Below are positions 52,221 to 62,799 of a stretch of DNA of 64,000 nucleotides, piece after piece. Position numbers and translations under genes: made by a program. Position 1 is the first letter of the stretch. Each line of letters begins with the position of its first letter. The notes below the pieces were generated by a model. That model was not told the DNA's origin and made no database searches. It worked only from the letters and a program-made list of their open reading frames with translations. Source of the stretch: Rheinheimera sp. 1928-s (GTDB lineage Bacteria > Pseudomonadota > Gammaproteobacteria > Enterobacterales > Alteromonadaceae); NCBI RefSeq assembly GCF_029269265.1, contig NZ_JARIXP010000001.1:464591-528590 (forward strand), read 5' to 3'.

Positions 52221-55200
52221 TTACTGGGGTTCAGCTGCGATACACCAGACTAACAGATGGTGTTTCGCATCCAGTGGTAATTGCAGTACTCCCTCGTTGT
52301 AATACTGTGGATCAGCAGCTATATCTTTGCCATCTAAAGTGACTGAAGCTGCAGACTGATGTTGCTGCAACTCCAGTTGATAGACTGTACCAGCAACAGA
52401 CAAGCTAATGCTAAAGCCCGGCCAGGCCGCTGGAATACAAGGCGCAAACTGCAGCCATTGGCCTTTGCGGCTCAGGCCTAAAATAGCTTCAATACCAGAG
52501 CGGTACATCCAGGCGGCAGCTCCGGTGTACCAACTCCAGCCACCGCGGCCGTTATGAGGCTCAACTGAATAAATATCGGCGGAAACCACATAAGGTTCGG
52601 TTTGATAACGAGCCACAGCTTCTGGTGTCAGCGCATGTTGAATGGGGTTCAGCATCTGAAACAGCTCAGTGGCTTTTTCCGCTTGATCCAGCTTAGCAAA
52701 GGCAAAAATAGCCCACATGGCAGCATGACTGTATTGACCACCATTTTCGCGTAAGCCTGCCGGATAGCCTTTGATATAACCGGGGTTGGGTTCGATATGT
52801 TCAAAAGGCGGGCTGAACAATAAGGCCAAACCTTGTTCTGTGTTGATTAAATGCTGACCGACTGAAGCCATGGCCACTTTGGCTCTGTCGGGGCGTGCAG
52901 CTGCAGACAACACAGCCCAGGACTGGGCAATAGAATCAATTTTACACTCAGGCGATGCTTTGCTGCCAAGCCAGCTGCCTTGATCAAAAGTCGCTCTTTT
53001 ATACCATTCGCCGTCCCATGCATGTTGCTCCAGCGCTTGCGTTAATCTTTTGGCATACTGCTGCCAGCGACTGGCTCTGTCTCGTTCTTCATCGGGTACA
53101 AAAGGCAAAAACAGTTTAATGCTGGCAAGTACTAACCAGCCCAGCCAGATACTCTGGCCTTTACCTTCAGCCCCCACTAAATCCATACCATCATTCCAGT
53201 CGCCAGAGCCCATCAAGGGCAAACCCAGCTCCCCAGTAAGAGCTATACAAAGGTCCAGGCCTCTGGCGCAATGCTCAAACAAAGACGCGCTATGATCCGA
53301 CGGCATAGGCTGATAAAAAGCGTCGTGTTGATCGGCCGTCAGCGCCGGGCCTTGCAGAAAGGGCAGCTGCTCTGCCAGCACAGCCTGATCGCCAGAGCTT
53401 TGGATATAACTGGCACAAGCAAAGACTAACCAGACTTTATCGTCAGAAATCCGGCTGCGTACACCGGCGCCTGAATGGGGTAACCACCAATGCTGCACAT
53501 CGCCTTCAATAAACTGTCGGCCAGCGGCTTTTAACAAATGTTGACGGGCAAAAGCAGGATCGGCAAAACTCAGCGCCATGCTGTCTTGTAATTGATCGCG
53601 GAAACCATAAGCGCCGCTGGCCTGATAAAAGGCCGCTCTGGCGTAGAGCCGACAGACGATGGTTTGATACAGCAACCAGCCGTTCAGCATAATATTCATG
53701 GCCGGATCCGGTGTTTTCACTTGCACAGCGTTTAGTTTTTGTTGCCAGAAATCCCACACTTGCTGGTATACATTGTGTAAATCCAGCTGCTGATATTGCC
53801 GTACCAGAGCAGTTGCACTCTGGCTGTCAGCCGTTTGTCCCAGTAAAAATACCAGTTCACAACTTTCTCCCGGTGCCAGACTGAGTTCGAGTTGCAGGGC
53901 GGTGCAAGGGTCTAAAGCTGCACCACTGCGTTTGGATAAAGGCTGTGCGCAGGTTAAAGCCAATGGGCTGGCCAAAGAGCCATGCCTGCCAATAAATTCG
54001 GTGCGATCCGCTGTCCAGCCAGACAGCAGATCGACAGAACCAGGAGTGGTGTTGTGACGGCTGAAGGCGGCAAAAGCGATACGACCGGCAAAAGCTGTAT
54101 TCCATGGATTAGACACCAGCATGGCCTGACTGTCCTGATGCAAAACGCTTTGTAAAAAGCCACTACTGGCACTGCGGTCTCTGCCCAGGACCCATTCGGT
54201 ATAGGCTGTGACTGTTAAATTTCGTAGGGTAGCTGATGTATTGGTTAGGGTTAAACGCGATATCTTCACGGGGTCGGCCACTGGTACATACTGCAGTAAT
54301 TGCATGTCTATACCTGCTGCCTGATGGCCGAACTTACTGTAACCGAAGCCATGGCAGGCCCTGTACAAACCGCCGTCATTGATTGGCTGTGCTGTTGGGC
54401 TTATCAGTTCAGAGCTGCCTTGATCCTGTACATAAAAAGCTTCACCACAAGGATCGGTCACTGGATCGTTTGACCATGGGGTCAGCTGATTTTCCCTGCT
54501 GTTTTCCGACCAGCTATAACCACTGCCCAAAGTCGACACCTGAAAACCAAAAGCCGGATTGGCAATCACATTGATCCAGGGCATAGGAGGGCGTTGATGC
54601 TGTTGCATATGAGTATGGTACTCGCGACCATCTGCGCTGAAGCCCCCTAAGCCATTAAAAAACTGCAGTTGTGGCTCAGCCTTTTGCTCCTGTTCAGGCT
54701 GTCTTCTGGCTGCTTTAGCAGTGCTGATCCTCAAAGGTTCAGCTGCAGCAGCAGGGATCCGGCTTAACTGAGTGGCCAGACTTCCGCGGTTTGCGTAAAG
54801 CACAACACGGGCCACGGCTGCTAACAAAGCCCTGGATTCGACTGTCATTAAATCTGCGCGCAGGCAAAATACACTGCCTCCGGCTAAACGTAAGCCCAGA
54901 TTGGGTTTACTTTGGCTGCTGCGCACCTGAGTTTCGATAGCAGATTGTAATTCCTGCACATAAGACGCTGCTCTTTCATTGATAATAACCAAATCCACAG
55001 CCAGCTGTTTCATGCGCCAGTATTCGTGGGCTCGCAGCAGTTGCTGTACCACAGACAAGTCTTCGATATCGTCAATATGCAGCAGCACTATAGGTAAATC
55101 GCCGGAAATGGCGTGTTGCCATAAACCGGACTGAGCTGCTGCCCCTCTTGTAATAGTGGCGCCTGAAGCTCTGAAGCGCCGATCATTGTATAAAAGCGGG

Positions 55201-58200
55201 CCTGTCAGGCGCTGAAAATCAGCAGCTTCGGCGACGCTGATGGCCAGATGGCGCAATTGCACCTGAGCCTGAGTCCAGGCCAAGGTACAGGCTCTGTCAT
55301 AAGCGCTGCGTTCATTATGCTGATCCACCAGATCCAGCAATTCCTGCCGCGATGACGCGACTAAAGTCCAGAACGCAACACGGCAGACCTGACTGGGGGC
55401 AATACGCACCGACTGACGCAAAGAAAAAATTGCGTCCAATACTGTGCCGCTGCTGTTGGTCAGCGCCTTGTGTTGCATGGCCGCTGCGTCTTCCAAATAA
55501 TGGCCCTGACCAAAGAATAAAGCCCTGTTGGTTTCGTATTGTAAGGGTGCACAAATCTCACCTTCTACCACAGCAAAATGCGCGGCAAACACAGCAGTTT
55601 CATCGGCTGAACGCAAACGGCGAGTGGCAACTAAAGCGCCAAACTCGGCGACAAATTCGGTCTGGACAAACAATTTGGCAAAAGCAGGATGGGCATTGTC
55701 TGTGCTGACAGGGGCTAACACCACTTCTGCATAGGAGGTTAATTCAATATCCCGGCTGAATTTACTGTGATTGATCAGCGAAACCCTTCTGACTTCGCCA
55801 TGATGTTCGGTGGAGACGACCACTTCGACAGTGCAGGTCAGATCATGATACTGACGGCTGAATTCGGCATGATCTTCGCTGAAGATAGCAACAGGTGCAG
55901 TGTTCTGGCTGAAGGTGGAGTGATCAGAACTGGCGAGAGCCGGTAGCTCTGGCGTCAGGGTACTGGACCAGATCTGCTCACTTTGCTTATCCCGCAACAA
56001 CACAAAAGCTCCCCAGGGATCTCTGCTGCTGTCTTCGCGCCAACGGGTGATGGCTATATTGCCCCAGCGACTATAACCAGCGCCTGCAGCTGTTAACATC
56101 ACGGCATAACCGCTGCTGGATAGCACATGACTGCACGGAGGGCCAGAAGCCTCTGCATGCATTCTGCGTTCTGTCAGTTGCTGTGCTGCAGCAGAGTTGG
56201 CTGCAATACTGACTTCTTCGGCTTTGGGGTGAGCTATGGCGACATAACGTGGCAATCGCTCCTGCAATAATAACTCACAAGCCTGGATCATAGGTTCACG
56301 GTGGAAGCGGCCACGCATCAGGCCCTGTTGCAAGGTATTGGCTATGGCCACTATCGTCATGCCCTGATGGTGTGCCATAAAACTTTGCACTAAAGCGAAA
56401 GAGGTGTCGTCTGGTAAGCGGGAAGGGGTATAGTCTATGGCTTCAAAAAAGCCATAATCGGCCAAAGCGCCTGACTGTTTTAACAACTCAAAATTGGCGC
56501 AGGCGGCCACAGGATCGACCATAGTGGCCAATGCCGTAGCGTAGGGCGCTATCACTTTGTTTTCCGCCAAACCACGTTTTAAACCAAGACCCGGCACACC
56601 AAAGTTGGAATACTGATAGGTAAATTCCAAATCTCTGGCATTGTAAGCCGATTCGGAAATGCCCCATGGAATACCCAACTGGCGGCCATAACTGATTTGC
56701 CGTTCAACAATAAGTCTGTTGCTTTGCTCCAGTAAACTGCCTGCAGCTGCTCTCATCACCAACGAAGGCATCAGGTATTCAAACATAGAACCTGACCAGG
56801 ATAATAAGGCTGAGCCATAACCCAAAGGGGTAGCGCTGCGGCCTAAACGGAACCAGTGTTTGCTGTCTGCATCTCCTTTGGCTATGGCAAATAAACTGGC
56901 AAGCCGGGCTTCAGAGGCCAGCAGATCGTAACAACTGGTATCCATCCGGTTTTCTTCCACTGCATAACCTATGGATAATAAATTGCGCTCCGGGTCGATA
57001 AAAAAGGCGAAATTCATCGCCATGGCAAATTGGCGCGACTCTGTTGCCAGCTTCTGCAGCTGCAGTATTTGCTGTTGTTGTTCTGCTGCGGGCAAATGCA
57101 GCTGCGCCAGTTGTTCCGTCAGAGCCTGTTGTAATGCTTGTAAATAAAAGATCAGGCTATGCTGAGCTGACACTTGCTGATCTGTGTCGCGCTGAAAGGT
57201 AACACTTTGTCGTGCACTGGCAATCAGCGTGGCTTGCTGGCAGAGTTCCGTTAATTGCTCTGGCTGGTGCTGTAGGCAATCCGGCAGCTGCAGCACTACA
57301 TTCAGCTGACTCAGAATGGCCTGTAGCTGCAAACCACTTTGGCTTTGCAGCATGGCTTCAGGAGCTTGTTGCAGGCTAAGCTGAGCTAAAGCTAAGTTAT
57401 CGCATAAACCTGTTCTGGCAGTAGGGCTACAGAGCTGCTGTTGCCATTCATCGCAGGCATTGGCCAGAGCAATCAGGTGGCCAGCCAGATTGCCGCTGTC
57501 GACTGAGGAGACATAAGCGGGTTCAAGTGGGCGTAAATCACGGGTATCGTACCAGTTAAACAAGTGACCATGGCAGGTACGCAGTTGTTTCATAGTCGCA
57601 AAAGTAGCTTCCAGTCTTTGTATCGCCTGGCCTGTTGTAAGCCAGCCAAAATCCCGTGCTGCCGCCACAGATAACAAATACATACCTATGTTGGTTGGCG
57701 AAGTGCGGTGGGCTATTGCAGGTTGCGGCTGTTGCTGGAAATTGTCCGGTGGCAGCATATGATCTTCTGCTGTGACAAACCGCTCGAAGTACCGCCAGGT
57801 GCGTCTGGCGATCAGGCGTAGTTCAGTTTCCTGCAAGGGTGACAGCTGCAAAGCGGCTTTGAGGCGAACCGCTTTACTTAAGGCTAAAGCCACAGCAGGA
57901 GCTGCACACCACAGCAGTAGTACAGGTAAAAACAGTGGCCAGTTGGCCGGATTCAGCCATAGCAGAAAACCAAGGCCAGCACAGGCCAGCAGTACAGCTG
58001 GGCCCATCAACAGATAATATCGGGGCAAGGTTAAGCTGGAATCACGCTGGTTTTGCGCCGCAGTGGTCCATTGCAGCAGATGTTTTTTACTGACCAGCAA
58101 ACGATACAAGGTAATGCCAATAGCATGCAGCATGCGCCAGCTATGGTCGGCCAGAAACACCAGATTCAACAGACCTGTACTCAAGGCCAGTTTGAAATCT

Positions 58201-60944
58201 GTCAGCAGGTTATTCAAATGGTTTGGCCATTGAATACCTTTGCGGTGTGGTAACAGATTCAGGCTGCAGGGTAATAAAGCGGGCAGCATCAGAGCACAAC
58301 CAATCAACAGCAAAGCAGCAAGGGCAGCAGAAAATGGCAATAGCACAGATAACAACAGCAAAATAAAGCAGGCCGGTTGCACTAAAGAACGGCGTATATT
58401 ATCCAGCATCTTCCAGCGTCCAAGCGGCGGCAATGGGGGGGGCGTTGATGATGGGCTTTGCTGCTTCGGCGGGCGACCTATCAACCATGGCAACAGTTGC
58501 CAGTCACCCCTAGTCCAGCGGTGTTGGCGTTTGACCGCAACATCGTAACGGGCGGGGAAATCTTCGACCACTTCAATATCAGAGACTAAAGCAGCACGAA
58601 CATAGATACCCTCGAATAAGTCGTGACTGAGCATAGTATTGTCAGCAACGCGGTCGGCCATAGCGGCGCTAAAGGCATCCACATCATAAATACCCTTGCC
58701 TGTGAAAGAGCCTTCAGCAAACAGATCCTGATACAAATCCGATACTGCTGCGGCGTAAGGGTCTAAACCTGCAGGGCCTGAATACAGCAGCTGGTAAGCC
58801 GAACCTTGTTGACCACAAGTCAGAGCTGGTGTCACTCTTGGCTGCAACAGGCCATAGCCGCTGATCACCCGTTGCTGTGTCGGGCAAAACTGAGCCTGGT
58901 TTAACGGGTGAGCCAGCTTGCCCACCATCCGCAGTGCAGCATCTCTGGGTAATTGCGTATCGGCGTCCAGGGTAATGACATAACGGACGCCGCTCGGAAC
59001 AAGGCTGGATAGCAGAGGATATTCAGCAGAGCTATCCATAAAGCTGGTGGTGGTTGCACCACGAAGCAATTGATTAAGTTCCACCAATTTGCCTCGTTTT
59101 CGCTCCCAACCCATCCATAGCTGTTCTTTTTCGTTCCATAAACGGCGGCGATGCAAGAGTAAAAATGCCGGACCGGCAGGGCCTGATGGGTAGCGTTGAT
59201 TCAGCTGCATGATTAGCGTGCTGGCAAGCTGCAATAACGCTTGATCTGTGGGCTGTTCCTGCTCTGCTGCGTCCTGACCGTCTGTTAATAACGCAAAGCT
59301 TAAATCACCAACACCACAAGAGAGATAATGTACTTCCAGCCGGGAGACTAACTCTTCTACATCCGCTTCGTTCGTCAGCATGCATGGCACCACCACTAAA
59401 GTGCGCAATGCTGTGGGTACCCCAGAGGTTAAATCTAAAGCAGGTAGCAAAATTGGGCTTATAGAGCGGGTAATACAACACTGGAGCAATGCGCTTGCAA
59501 GTTCGCTGGCAGGTAATACAGCCAGAGGAATCAGCATCAACCACCACAGAGTGTAATCAGCCTGCTCAGAAAGAAAGACTGCTGCTACAGCTAAAAAAGC
59601 CAGAGTAAGCAGAGCCAAAGTTGTCAAATAACCGGCCAGTCCTGTCGTGGCCAAAGCTCTGTGCAGTGTTAAGCCCCTGCCAGGCTGAAAGCCAATACGA
59701 TGTTCAAACTTCAGACGACCAGCGCCAATCAGGTAATAACCGGGGTCCGCTTCGCGTGCTTGTTGTACCGGATCCTCCCCAGCTTCTGCAGATAAAGCTG
59801 CTTCTACTGCGGCTCTGGCCACATCAAATTCAGGCAAGTCAGCGCCACGGGCCAATTGTTCGATGGCACTGCGGTATAAATTTCTGCTGGCAAAGTCCAT
59901 TGAGGCAAAGGTGCTGTGTTTCGATGGCTCCTGACAAGCAGCGCTCACGCTATGCTGGCACAAATACCGGTCGACCAGACTGACTTGCTCAAATAATTCA
60001 GACCAGTCTATCGCGGAGATACGTCTCATGCTGGTCATGACATTACGCACACTGACATTGGAAGCGCCCAGCCTTTGCTGCGCGTACAACACCACCAGTT
60101 CAATACTGCTGTGTTGTTGCAGTAGCCGTTGTTCCAGCCAATGCAAAGCCGGGGTGCTGTGAGGGTCTTGTCCTCGTAAACGTTTAGCCAATTGAGCCGC
60201 AAAGGTATGGCTTAATGCTTTGTCCGCCAGAGTGTGGATATAAGAATGCAGTGCCTGTTGACTGGTTTCGGGTTGCAGCAACTGGTCGGCAAGCTCGTCT
60301 GCTGCAGTTCTGTCTGTTAAACCCAGACTGATTTGGTCTGTTAAGCGGCGTAAGTTTTCAATCAGCACTATGCGTAAGGTAATAGCGACAGCCCATAATT
60401 CGCCAATAGTCAGTACATCCACTTGCTGATAAGCATTTAAAAAGCGTTGCAAAATAACGGGGTCAAAGTGACTGTCGGTATGGGCAATAAAAGCCCAGGC
60501 TATAGCAAAAACTCTGGGGTAACCGACAAAAGGGCCTTGTTGTAGTTTGGGCAACTGCCGATAAAAACCTAAGGGTAGATCGTCATAAATTTCACGGATC
60601 TGTTGGTCGACCAGATGGTAGTTGTCCAGTAACCACTCGGCGGCCGGAACTATAGCGTGACCTGCTGTAAGTTCTGCGGCACTGGTGCGATAGGCTGCCA
60701 GCAGCACAGTTGCATTGCTATCCAGCCTGGTATGCAAAGGGCTTTGCCAGTCACGCCAGCCTGAAGCACTTTGTTTTTTATTGAGGATCCGCTGTTCTGT
60801 AGCCAGACTGACTGCATGTTGCTCCAGCCGTTCAACACTAAAAAGCTCAGCGCGAACCGGGTTTTTGTCCTGCCAGACTAAAGCATTTTTTTCAGGCCAA
60901 AAGAGTTGGGCATAACCAGAGGCTGTGTGGAGAAATGAATTCAT
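52221..60944 (-). CDS. Cyclic beta-1,2-glucan synthase (NdvB/Cgs-like)
   Basis: A 2907-aa inner-membrane enzyme, full family length. An N-terminal cytoplasmic region (1-430) is followed by TM helices (about 435-480), a GT84 glycosyltransferase domain with TLDADTQLP (about 655) and KRQHRWTRGDW (about 808), more TM helices (about 855-1018), a glucoamylase-like domain with HHQGMT (about 1528), and a C-terminal GH94-like region with GSGDWNDGMDLVG (about 2580). In rhizobia and Brucella this enzyme starts, elongates and cyclises osmoregulated periplasmic glucans and controls chain length by phosphorolysis. No transporter (NdvA) or modifying gene lies next to it. Motifs look intact. Confidence 0.93.
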   Translation of the reverse strand: MNSFLHTASGYAQLFWPEKNALVWQDKNPVRAELFSVERLEQHAVSLATEQRILNKKQSASGWRDWQSPLHTRLDSNATVLLAAYRTSAAELTAGHAIVPAAEWLLDNYHLVDQQIREIYDDLPLGFYRQLPKLQQGPFVGYPRVFAIAWAFIAHTDSHFDPVILQRFLNAYQQVDVLTIGELWAVAITLRIVLIENLRRLTDQISLGLTDRTAADELADQLLQPETSQQALHSYIHTLADKALSHTFAAQLAKRLRGQDPHSTPALHWLEQRLLQQHSSIELVVLYAQQRLGASNVSVRNVMTSMRRISAIDWSELFEQVSLVDRYLCQHSVSAACQEPSKHSTFASMDFASRNLYRSAIEQLARGADLPEFDVARAAVEAALSAEAGEDPVQQAREADPGYYLIGAGRLKFEHRIGFQPGRGLTLHRALATTGLAGYLTTLALLTLAFLAVAAVFLSEQADYTLWWLMLIPLAVLPASELASALLQCCITRSISPILLPALDLTSGVPTALRTLVVVPCMLTNEADVEELVSRLEVHYLSCGVGDLSFALLTDGQDAAEQEQPTDQALLQLASTLIMQLNQRYPSGPAGPAFLLLHRRRLWNEKEQLWMGWERKRGKLVELNQLLRGATTTSFMDSSAEYPLLSSLVPSGVRYVITLDADTQLPRDAALRMVGKLAHPLNQAQFCPTQQRVISGYGLLQPRVTPALTCGQQGSAYQLLYSGPAGLDPYAAAVSDLYQDLFAEGSFTGKGIYDVDAFSAAMADRVADNTMLSHDLFEGIYVRAALVSDIEVVEDFPARYDVAVKRQHRWTRGDWQLLPWLIGRPPKQQSPSSTPPPLPPLGRWKMLDNIRRSLVQPACFILLLLSVLLPFSAALAALLLIGCALMLPALLPCSLNLLPHRKGIQWPNHLNNLLTDFKLALSTGLLNLVFLADHSWRMLHAIGITLYRLLVSKKHLLQWTTAAQNQRDSSLTLPRYYLLMGPAVLLACAGLGFLLWLNPANWPLFLPVLLLWCAAPAVALALSKAVRLKAALQLSPLQETELRLIARRTWRYFERFVTAEDHMLPPDNFQQQPQPAIAHRTSPTNIGMYLLSVAAARDFGWLTTGQAIQRLEATFATMKQLRTCHGHLFNWYDTRDLRPLEPAYVSSVDSGNLAGHLIALANACDEWQQQLCSPTARTGLCDNLALAQLSLQQAPEAMLQSQSGLQLQAILSQLNVVLQLPDCLQHQPEQLTELCQQATLIASARQSVTFQRDTDQQVSAQHSLIFYLQALQQALTEQLAQLHLPAAEQQQQILQLQKLATESRQFAMAMNFAFFIDPERNLLSIGYAVEENRMDTSCYDLLASEARLASLFAIAKGDADSKHWFRLGRSATPLGYGSALLSWSGSMFEYLMPSLVMRAAAGSLLEQSNRLIVERQISYGRQLGIPWGISESAYNARDLEFTYQYSNFGVPGLGLKRGLAENKVIAPYATALATMVDPVAACANFELLKQSGALADYGFFEAIDYTPSRLPDDTSFALVQSFMAHHQGMTIVAIANTLQQGLMRGRFHREPMIQACELLLQERLPRYVAIAHPKAEEVSIAANSAAAQQLTERRMHAEASGPPCSHVLSSSGYAVMLTAAGAGYSRWGNIAITRWREDSSRDPWGAFVLLRDKQSEQIWSSTLTPELPALASSDHSTFSQNTAPVAIFSEDHAEFSRQYHDLTCTVEVVVSTEHHGEVRRVSLINHSKFSRDIELTSYAEVVLAPVSTDNAHPAFAKLFVQTEFVAEFGALVATRRLRSADETAVFAAHFAVVEGEICAPLQYETNRALFFGQGHYLEDAAAMQHKALTNSSGTVLDAIFSLRQSVRIAPSQVCRVAFWTLVASSRQELLDLVDQHNERSAYDRACTLAWTQAQVQLRHLAISVAEAADFQRLTGPLLYNDRRFRASGATITRGAAAQSGLWQHAISGDLPIVLLHIDDIEDLSVVQQLLRAHEYWRMKQLAVDLVIINERAASYVQELQSAIETQVRSSQSKPNLGLRLAGGSVFCLRADLMTVESRALLAAVARVVLYANRGSLATQLSRIPAAAAEPLRISTAKAARRQPEQEQKAEPQLQFFNGLGGFSADGREYHTHMQQHQRPPMPWINVIANPAFGFQVSTLGSGYSWSENSRENQLTPWSNDPVTDPCGEAFYVQDQGSSELISPTAQPINDGGLYRACHGFGYSKFGHQAAGIDMQLLQYVPVADPVKISRLTLTNTSATLRNLTVTAYTEWVLGRDRSASSGFLQSVLHQDSQAMLVSNPWNTAFAGRIAFAAFSRHNTTPGSVDLLSGWTADRTEFIGRHGSLASPLALTCAQPLSKRSGAALDPCTALQLELSLAPGESCELVFLLGQTADSQSATALVRQYQQLDLHNVYQQVWDFWQQKLNAVQVKTPDPAMNIMLNGWLLYQTIVCRLYARAAFYQASGAYGFRDQLQDSMALSFADPAFARQHLLKAAGRQFIEGDVQHWWLPHSGAGVRSRISDDKVWLVFACASYIQSSGDQAVLAEQLPFLQGPALTADQHDAFYQPMPSDHSASLFEHCARGLDLCIALTGELGLPLMGSGDWNDGMDLVGAEGKGQSIWLGWLVLASIKLFLPFVPDEERDRASRWQQYAKRLTQALEQHAWDGEWYKRATFDQGSWLGSKASPECKIDSIAQSWAVLSAAARPDRAKVAMASVGQHLINTEQGLALLFSPPFEHIEPNPGYIKGYPAGLRENGGQYSHAAMWAIFAFAKLDQAEKATELFQMLNPIQHALTPEAVARYQTEPYVVSADIYSVEPHNGRGGWSWYTGAAAWMYRSGIEAILGLSRKGQWLQFAPCIPAAWPGFSISLSVAGTVYQLELQQHQSAASVTLDGKDIAADPQYYNEGVLQLPLDAKHHLLVWCIAAEPQ

Positions 60945-61037
60945 AAAGCTGGAGCCTGCTTGGGAAGTAGGCTAACAGGCTAGAATACCAGCTGATTTTT
61001 CTCAGTTCGCTGTCGTACAGACTGGGAGCTATAAGAA

Positions 61038-61057
61038 GCCAGAGCCTGGGCTCTGGC
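61038..61057 (-). terminator. Hairpin downstream of panC
   Basis: GCCAGAGCC and GGCTCTGGC form a perfect nine-base stem with a two-base loop, 23 bases after the panC stop; TTCTTAT follows on the minus strand. It is a probable but not ideal terminator. Nothing else is seen between panC and the glucan synthase gene. Confidence 0.55.
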
Positions 61058-61079
61058 CCACAGATCGTTTTTCTGAGAA

Positions 61080-61922
61080 TCAGGCTTCGATATTATCAAT
61101 CAGACGGGTGTTGCCCAAAGCAGCAGCAGCCAGTATGACCACGGCAGTTGTTGTATCTGTCGCTGGTACTAAGGTTTGGCGATTGGAGATATTAATGTAA
61201 TCCGCTTTAAAACCTGAGGCAGCAAGCTGCTCTTTTGCTTGTTGCTCCAAAGCCCGTAAATCGCTGAAGCCTTGATTTAACTGCTGTTTCATCCACTGCA
61301 AAGTGCGGTACAAAACCGGTGCTGTGGCACGTTGTTCTGCTGTCAAATAACCATTGCGAGAACTTAATGCCAAACCATCTTCAGCTCTGATTGTTGGCAC
61401 CCCAATGATTTCAATCGGCATGGACAAGTCAGCCACCATCTGGCGGATAATAGCCAGTTGCTGATAATCCTTCTGACCAAAACAGGCGATATCAGGCTGT
61501 ACCAGATTAAACAGTTTGGTGACTATGGTGGATACGCCCCTGAAATGTCCGGCACGACTGGCACCACAGTGATAATCACCCAATAGCGGTACTTCAACAA
61601 AAGTCTGCACATCCAGACCACGTGGATAGATCATTGCAGGTGTGGGGGTGAACACTGCATCAGCACCATGTTCAGTCAGACCCTGGCAGTCCTGCTCTAA
61701 AGTGCGGGGGTATTTGTCTAAATCTTCATTGGCACCAAACTGCATCGGATTGACAAAAATACTGACAATGACTCTGTCGGCATGTTGCTTCGCCGTATCG
61801 ACCAGTTGCAAATGGCCCTGATGCAAGTTGCCCATGGTGGGCACAAAAGCAATACGTTCGCCCGCCTGACGCCATTGGCGTATTAAAGCACGTAGCTGGG
61901 CTATATCCTGAATCATTAACAT
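61080..61922 (-). CDS. panC: PanC, pantothenate synthetase
   Basis: A 280-aa enzyme that joins pantoate and beta-alanine with ATP. The nucleotidyltransferase motif is VPTMGNLHQGHLQLV (HxGH form), followed by FVNPMQFGANEDLDKYPR, DYHCGASRAGHFRGV, and ALSSRNGYL. The start is the ATG at 61922 with AAAGG ten bases upstream; an ATG two codons later is possible. It follows panB by 13 bases. The beta-alanine probably comes from the PanP encoded at 48659-50305. Confidence 0.97.
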   Translation of the reverse strand: MLMIQDIAQLRALIRQWRQAGERIAFVPTMGNLHQGHLQLVDTAKQHADRVIVSIFVNPMQFGANEDLDKYPRTLEQDCQGLTEHGADAVFTPTPAMIYPRGLDVQTFVEVPLLGDYHCGASRAGHFRGVSTIVTKLFNLVQPDIACFGQKDYQQLAIIRQMVADLSMPIEIIGVPTIRAEDGLALSSRNGYLTAEQRATAPVLYRTLQWMKQQLNQGFSDLRALEQQAKEQLAASGFKADYINISNRQTLVPATDTTTAVVILAAAALGNTRLIDNIEA

Positions 61923-61935
61923 AGGAAGCTGACCT

Positions 61936-62727
61936 TTAGAAACTATGTTCCGGACCAGGAAACTGGCCTTGTTTCACGTCCTGAATGTATTTGCCGATGG
62001 CTTGTTTAATTTCACCGGTTTCCTGCAGGAAGTTCTTGGAGAATTTTGGAATATAGCCAGAGCTGATGCCTAATAAGTCATGCATCACTAAAATCTGACC
62101 ATCCGTTTCTTTGCCTGCACCTATGCCAATCACCGGAATAACCAGTGCTTTGGAAATACGTTCAGCTAAAGCAGATGGAATGCATTCAACCACCAAAAGC
62201 TGAGCGCCTGCTTCCTGCAAGGCAATAGCCTGTTGCACCATTAGATCTGCGGCCTGCTCATCGCGGCCCTGCACTTTAAAGCCACCAAATACATGCACAG
62301 ACTGCGGAGTTAAGCCTAAATGACCACAGACCGGAATACCACGTTCTGTCAGAGCTTTGATGGTGGGCAGTAAGAAGTCACCGCCTTCGAGCTTGACCAT
62401 ATTAGCGCCAGACTGCATCAGTGGCGTGGCGTTTTGCATCGCCTGTTCCACTGTGGCGTAACTCATAAAAGGCATATCGGCAATGACAAAAGCCAAAGGC
62501 GCACCAGCGCGGACGCAGCGGGTGTGGTACGCAATTTCGGCAGTGGTGACTGGCAGCGTATCGCTATGGCCCTGTAACACCATACCCAAAGAGTCACCGA
62601 TCAGAATGACTTCTACACCGGCATCGGCAAACAATTTAGCGAAACTGGCATCATAGGCCGTTAAGGCGGTAATTTTTTCGCCTTTTTGTTTCAACTTCAG
62701 CAATTGAGCAGTGGTAATTTTTGCCAT
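61936..62727 (-). CDS. panB: PanB, ketopantoate hydroxymethyltransferase
   Basis: A 263-aa enzyme that forms ketopantoate from 2-ketoisovalerate and methylene-tetrahydrofolate. Metal and substrate motifs include [36 protein letters not shown] and [22 protein letters not shown] start at the ATG at 62727, which agrees with the family ([14 protein letters not shown]) and has GAGAG upstream. It lies between folK and panC in the operon; folate metabolism and pantothenate synthesis are thus co-expressed. Confidence 0.97.
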   Translation of the reverse strand: MAKITTAQLLKLKQKGEKITALTAYDASFAKLFADAGVEVILIGDSLGMVLQGHSDTLPVTTAEIAYHTRCVRAGAPLAFVIADMPFMSYATVEQAMQNATPLMQSGANMVKLEGGDFLLPTIKALTERGIPVCGHLGLTPQSVHVFGGFKVQGRDEQAADLMVQQAIALQEAGAQLLVVECIPSALAERISKALVIPVIGIGAGKETDGQILVMHDLLGISSGYIPKFSKNFLQETGEIKQAIGKYIQDVKQGQFPGPEHSF

Positions 62728-62799
62728 TTTTCTCTCATCCGACCACAAGGGAATAATTCGGGGCGCACCTTGGCATAAAACCAAGTGTTGCGCAAGTTA

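Noticed and set aside
58430-58445. A run of eight G as a possible frameshift site in the glucan synthase gene
   Set aside because: The reading frame continues unbroken on both sides and encodes a plausible Pro-rich linker between the glycosyltransferase domain and the next membrane helices.
53050-59983. Many frames of 60-120 codons on the plus strand inside the glucan synthase gene
   Set aside because: All are antisense shadows of an intact 2907-codon gene with conserved domains.
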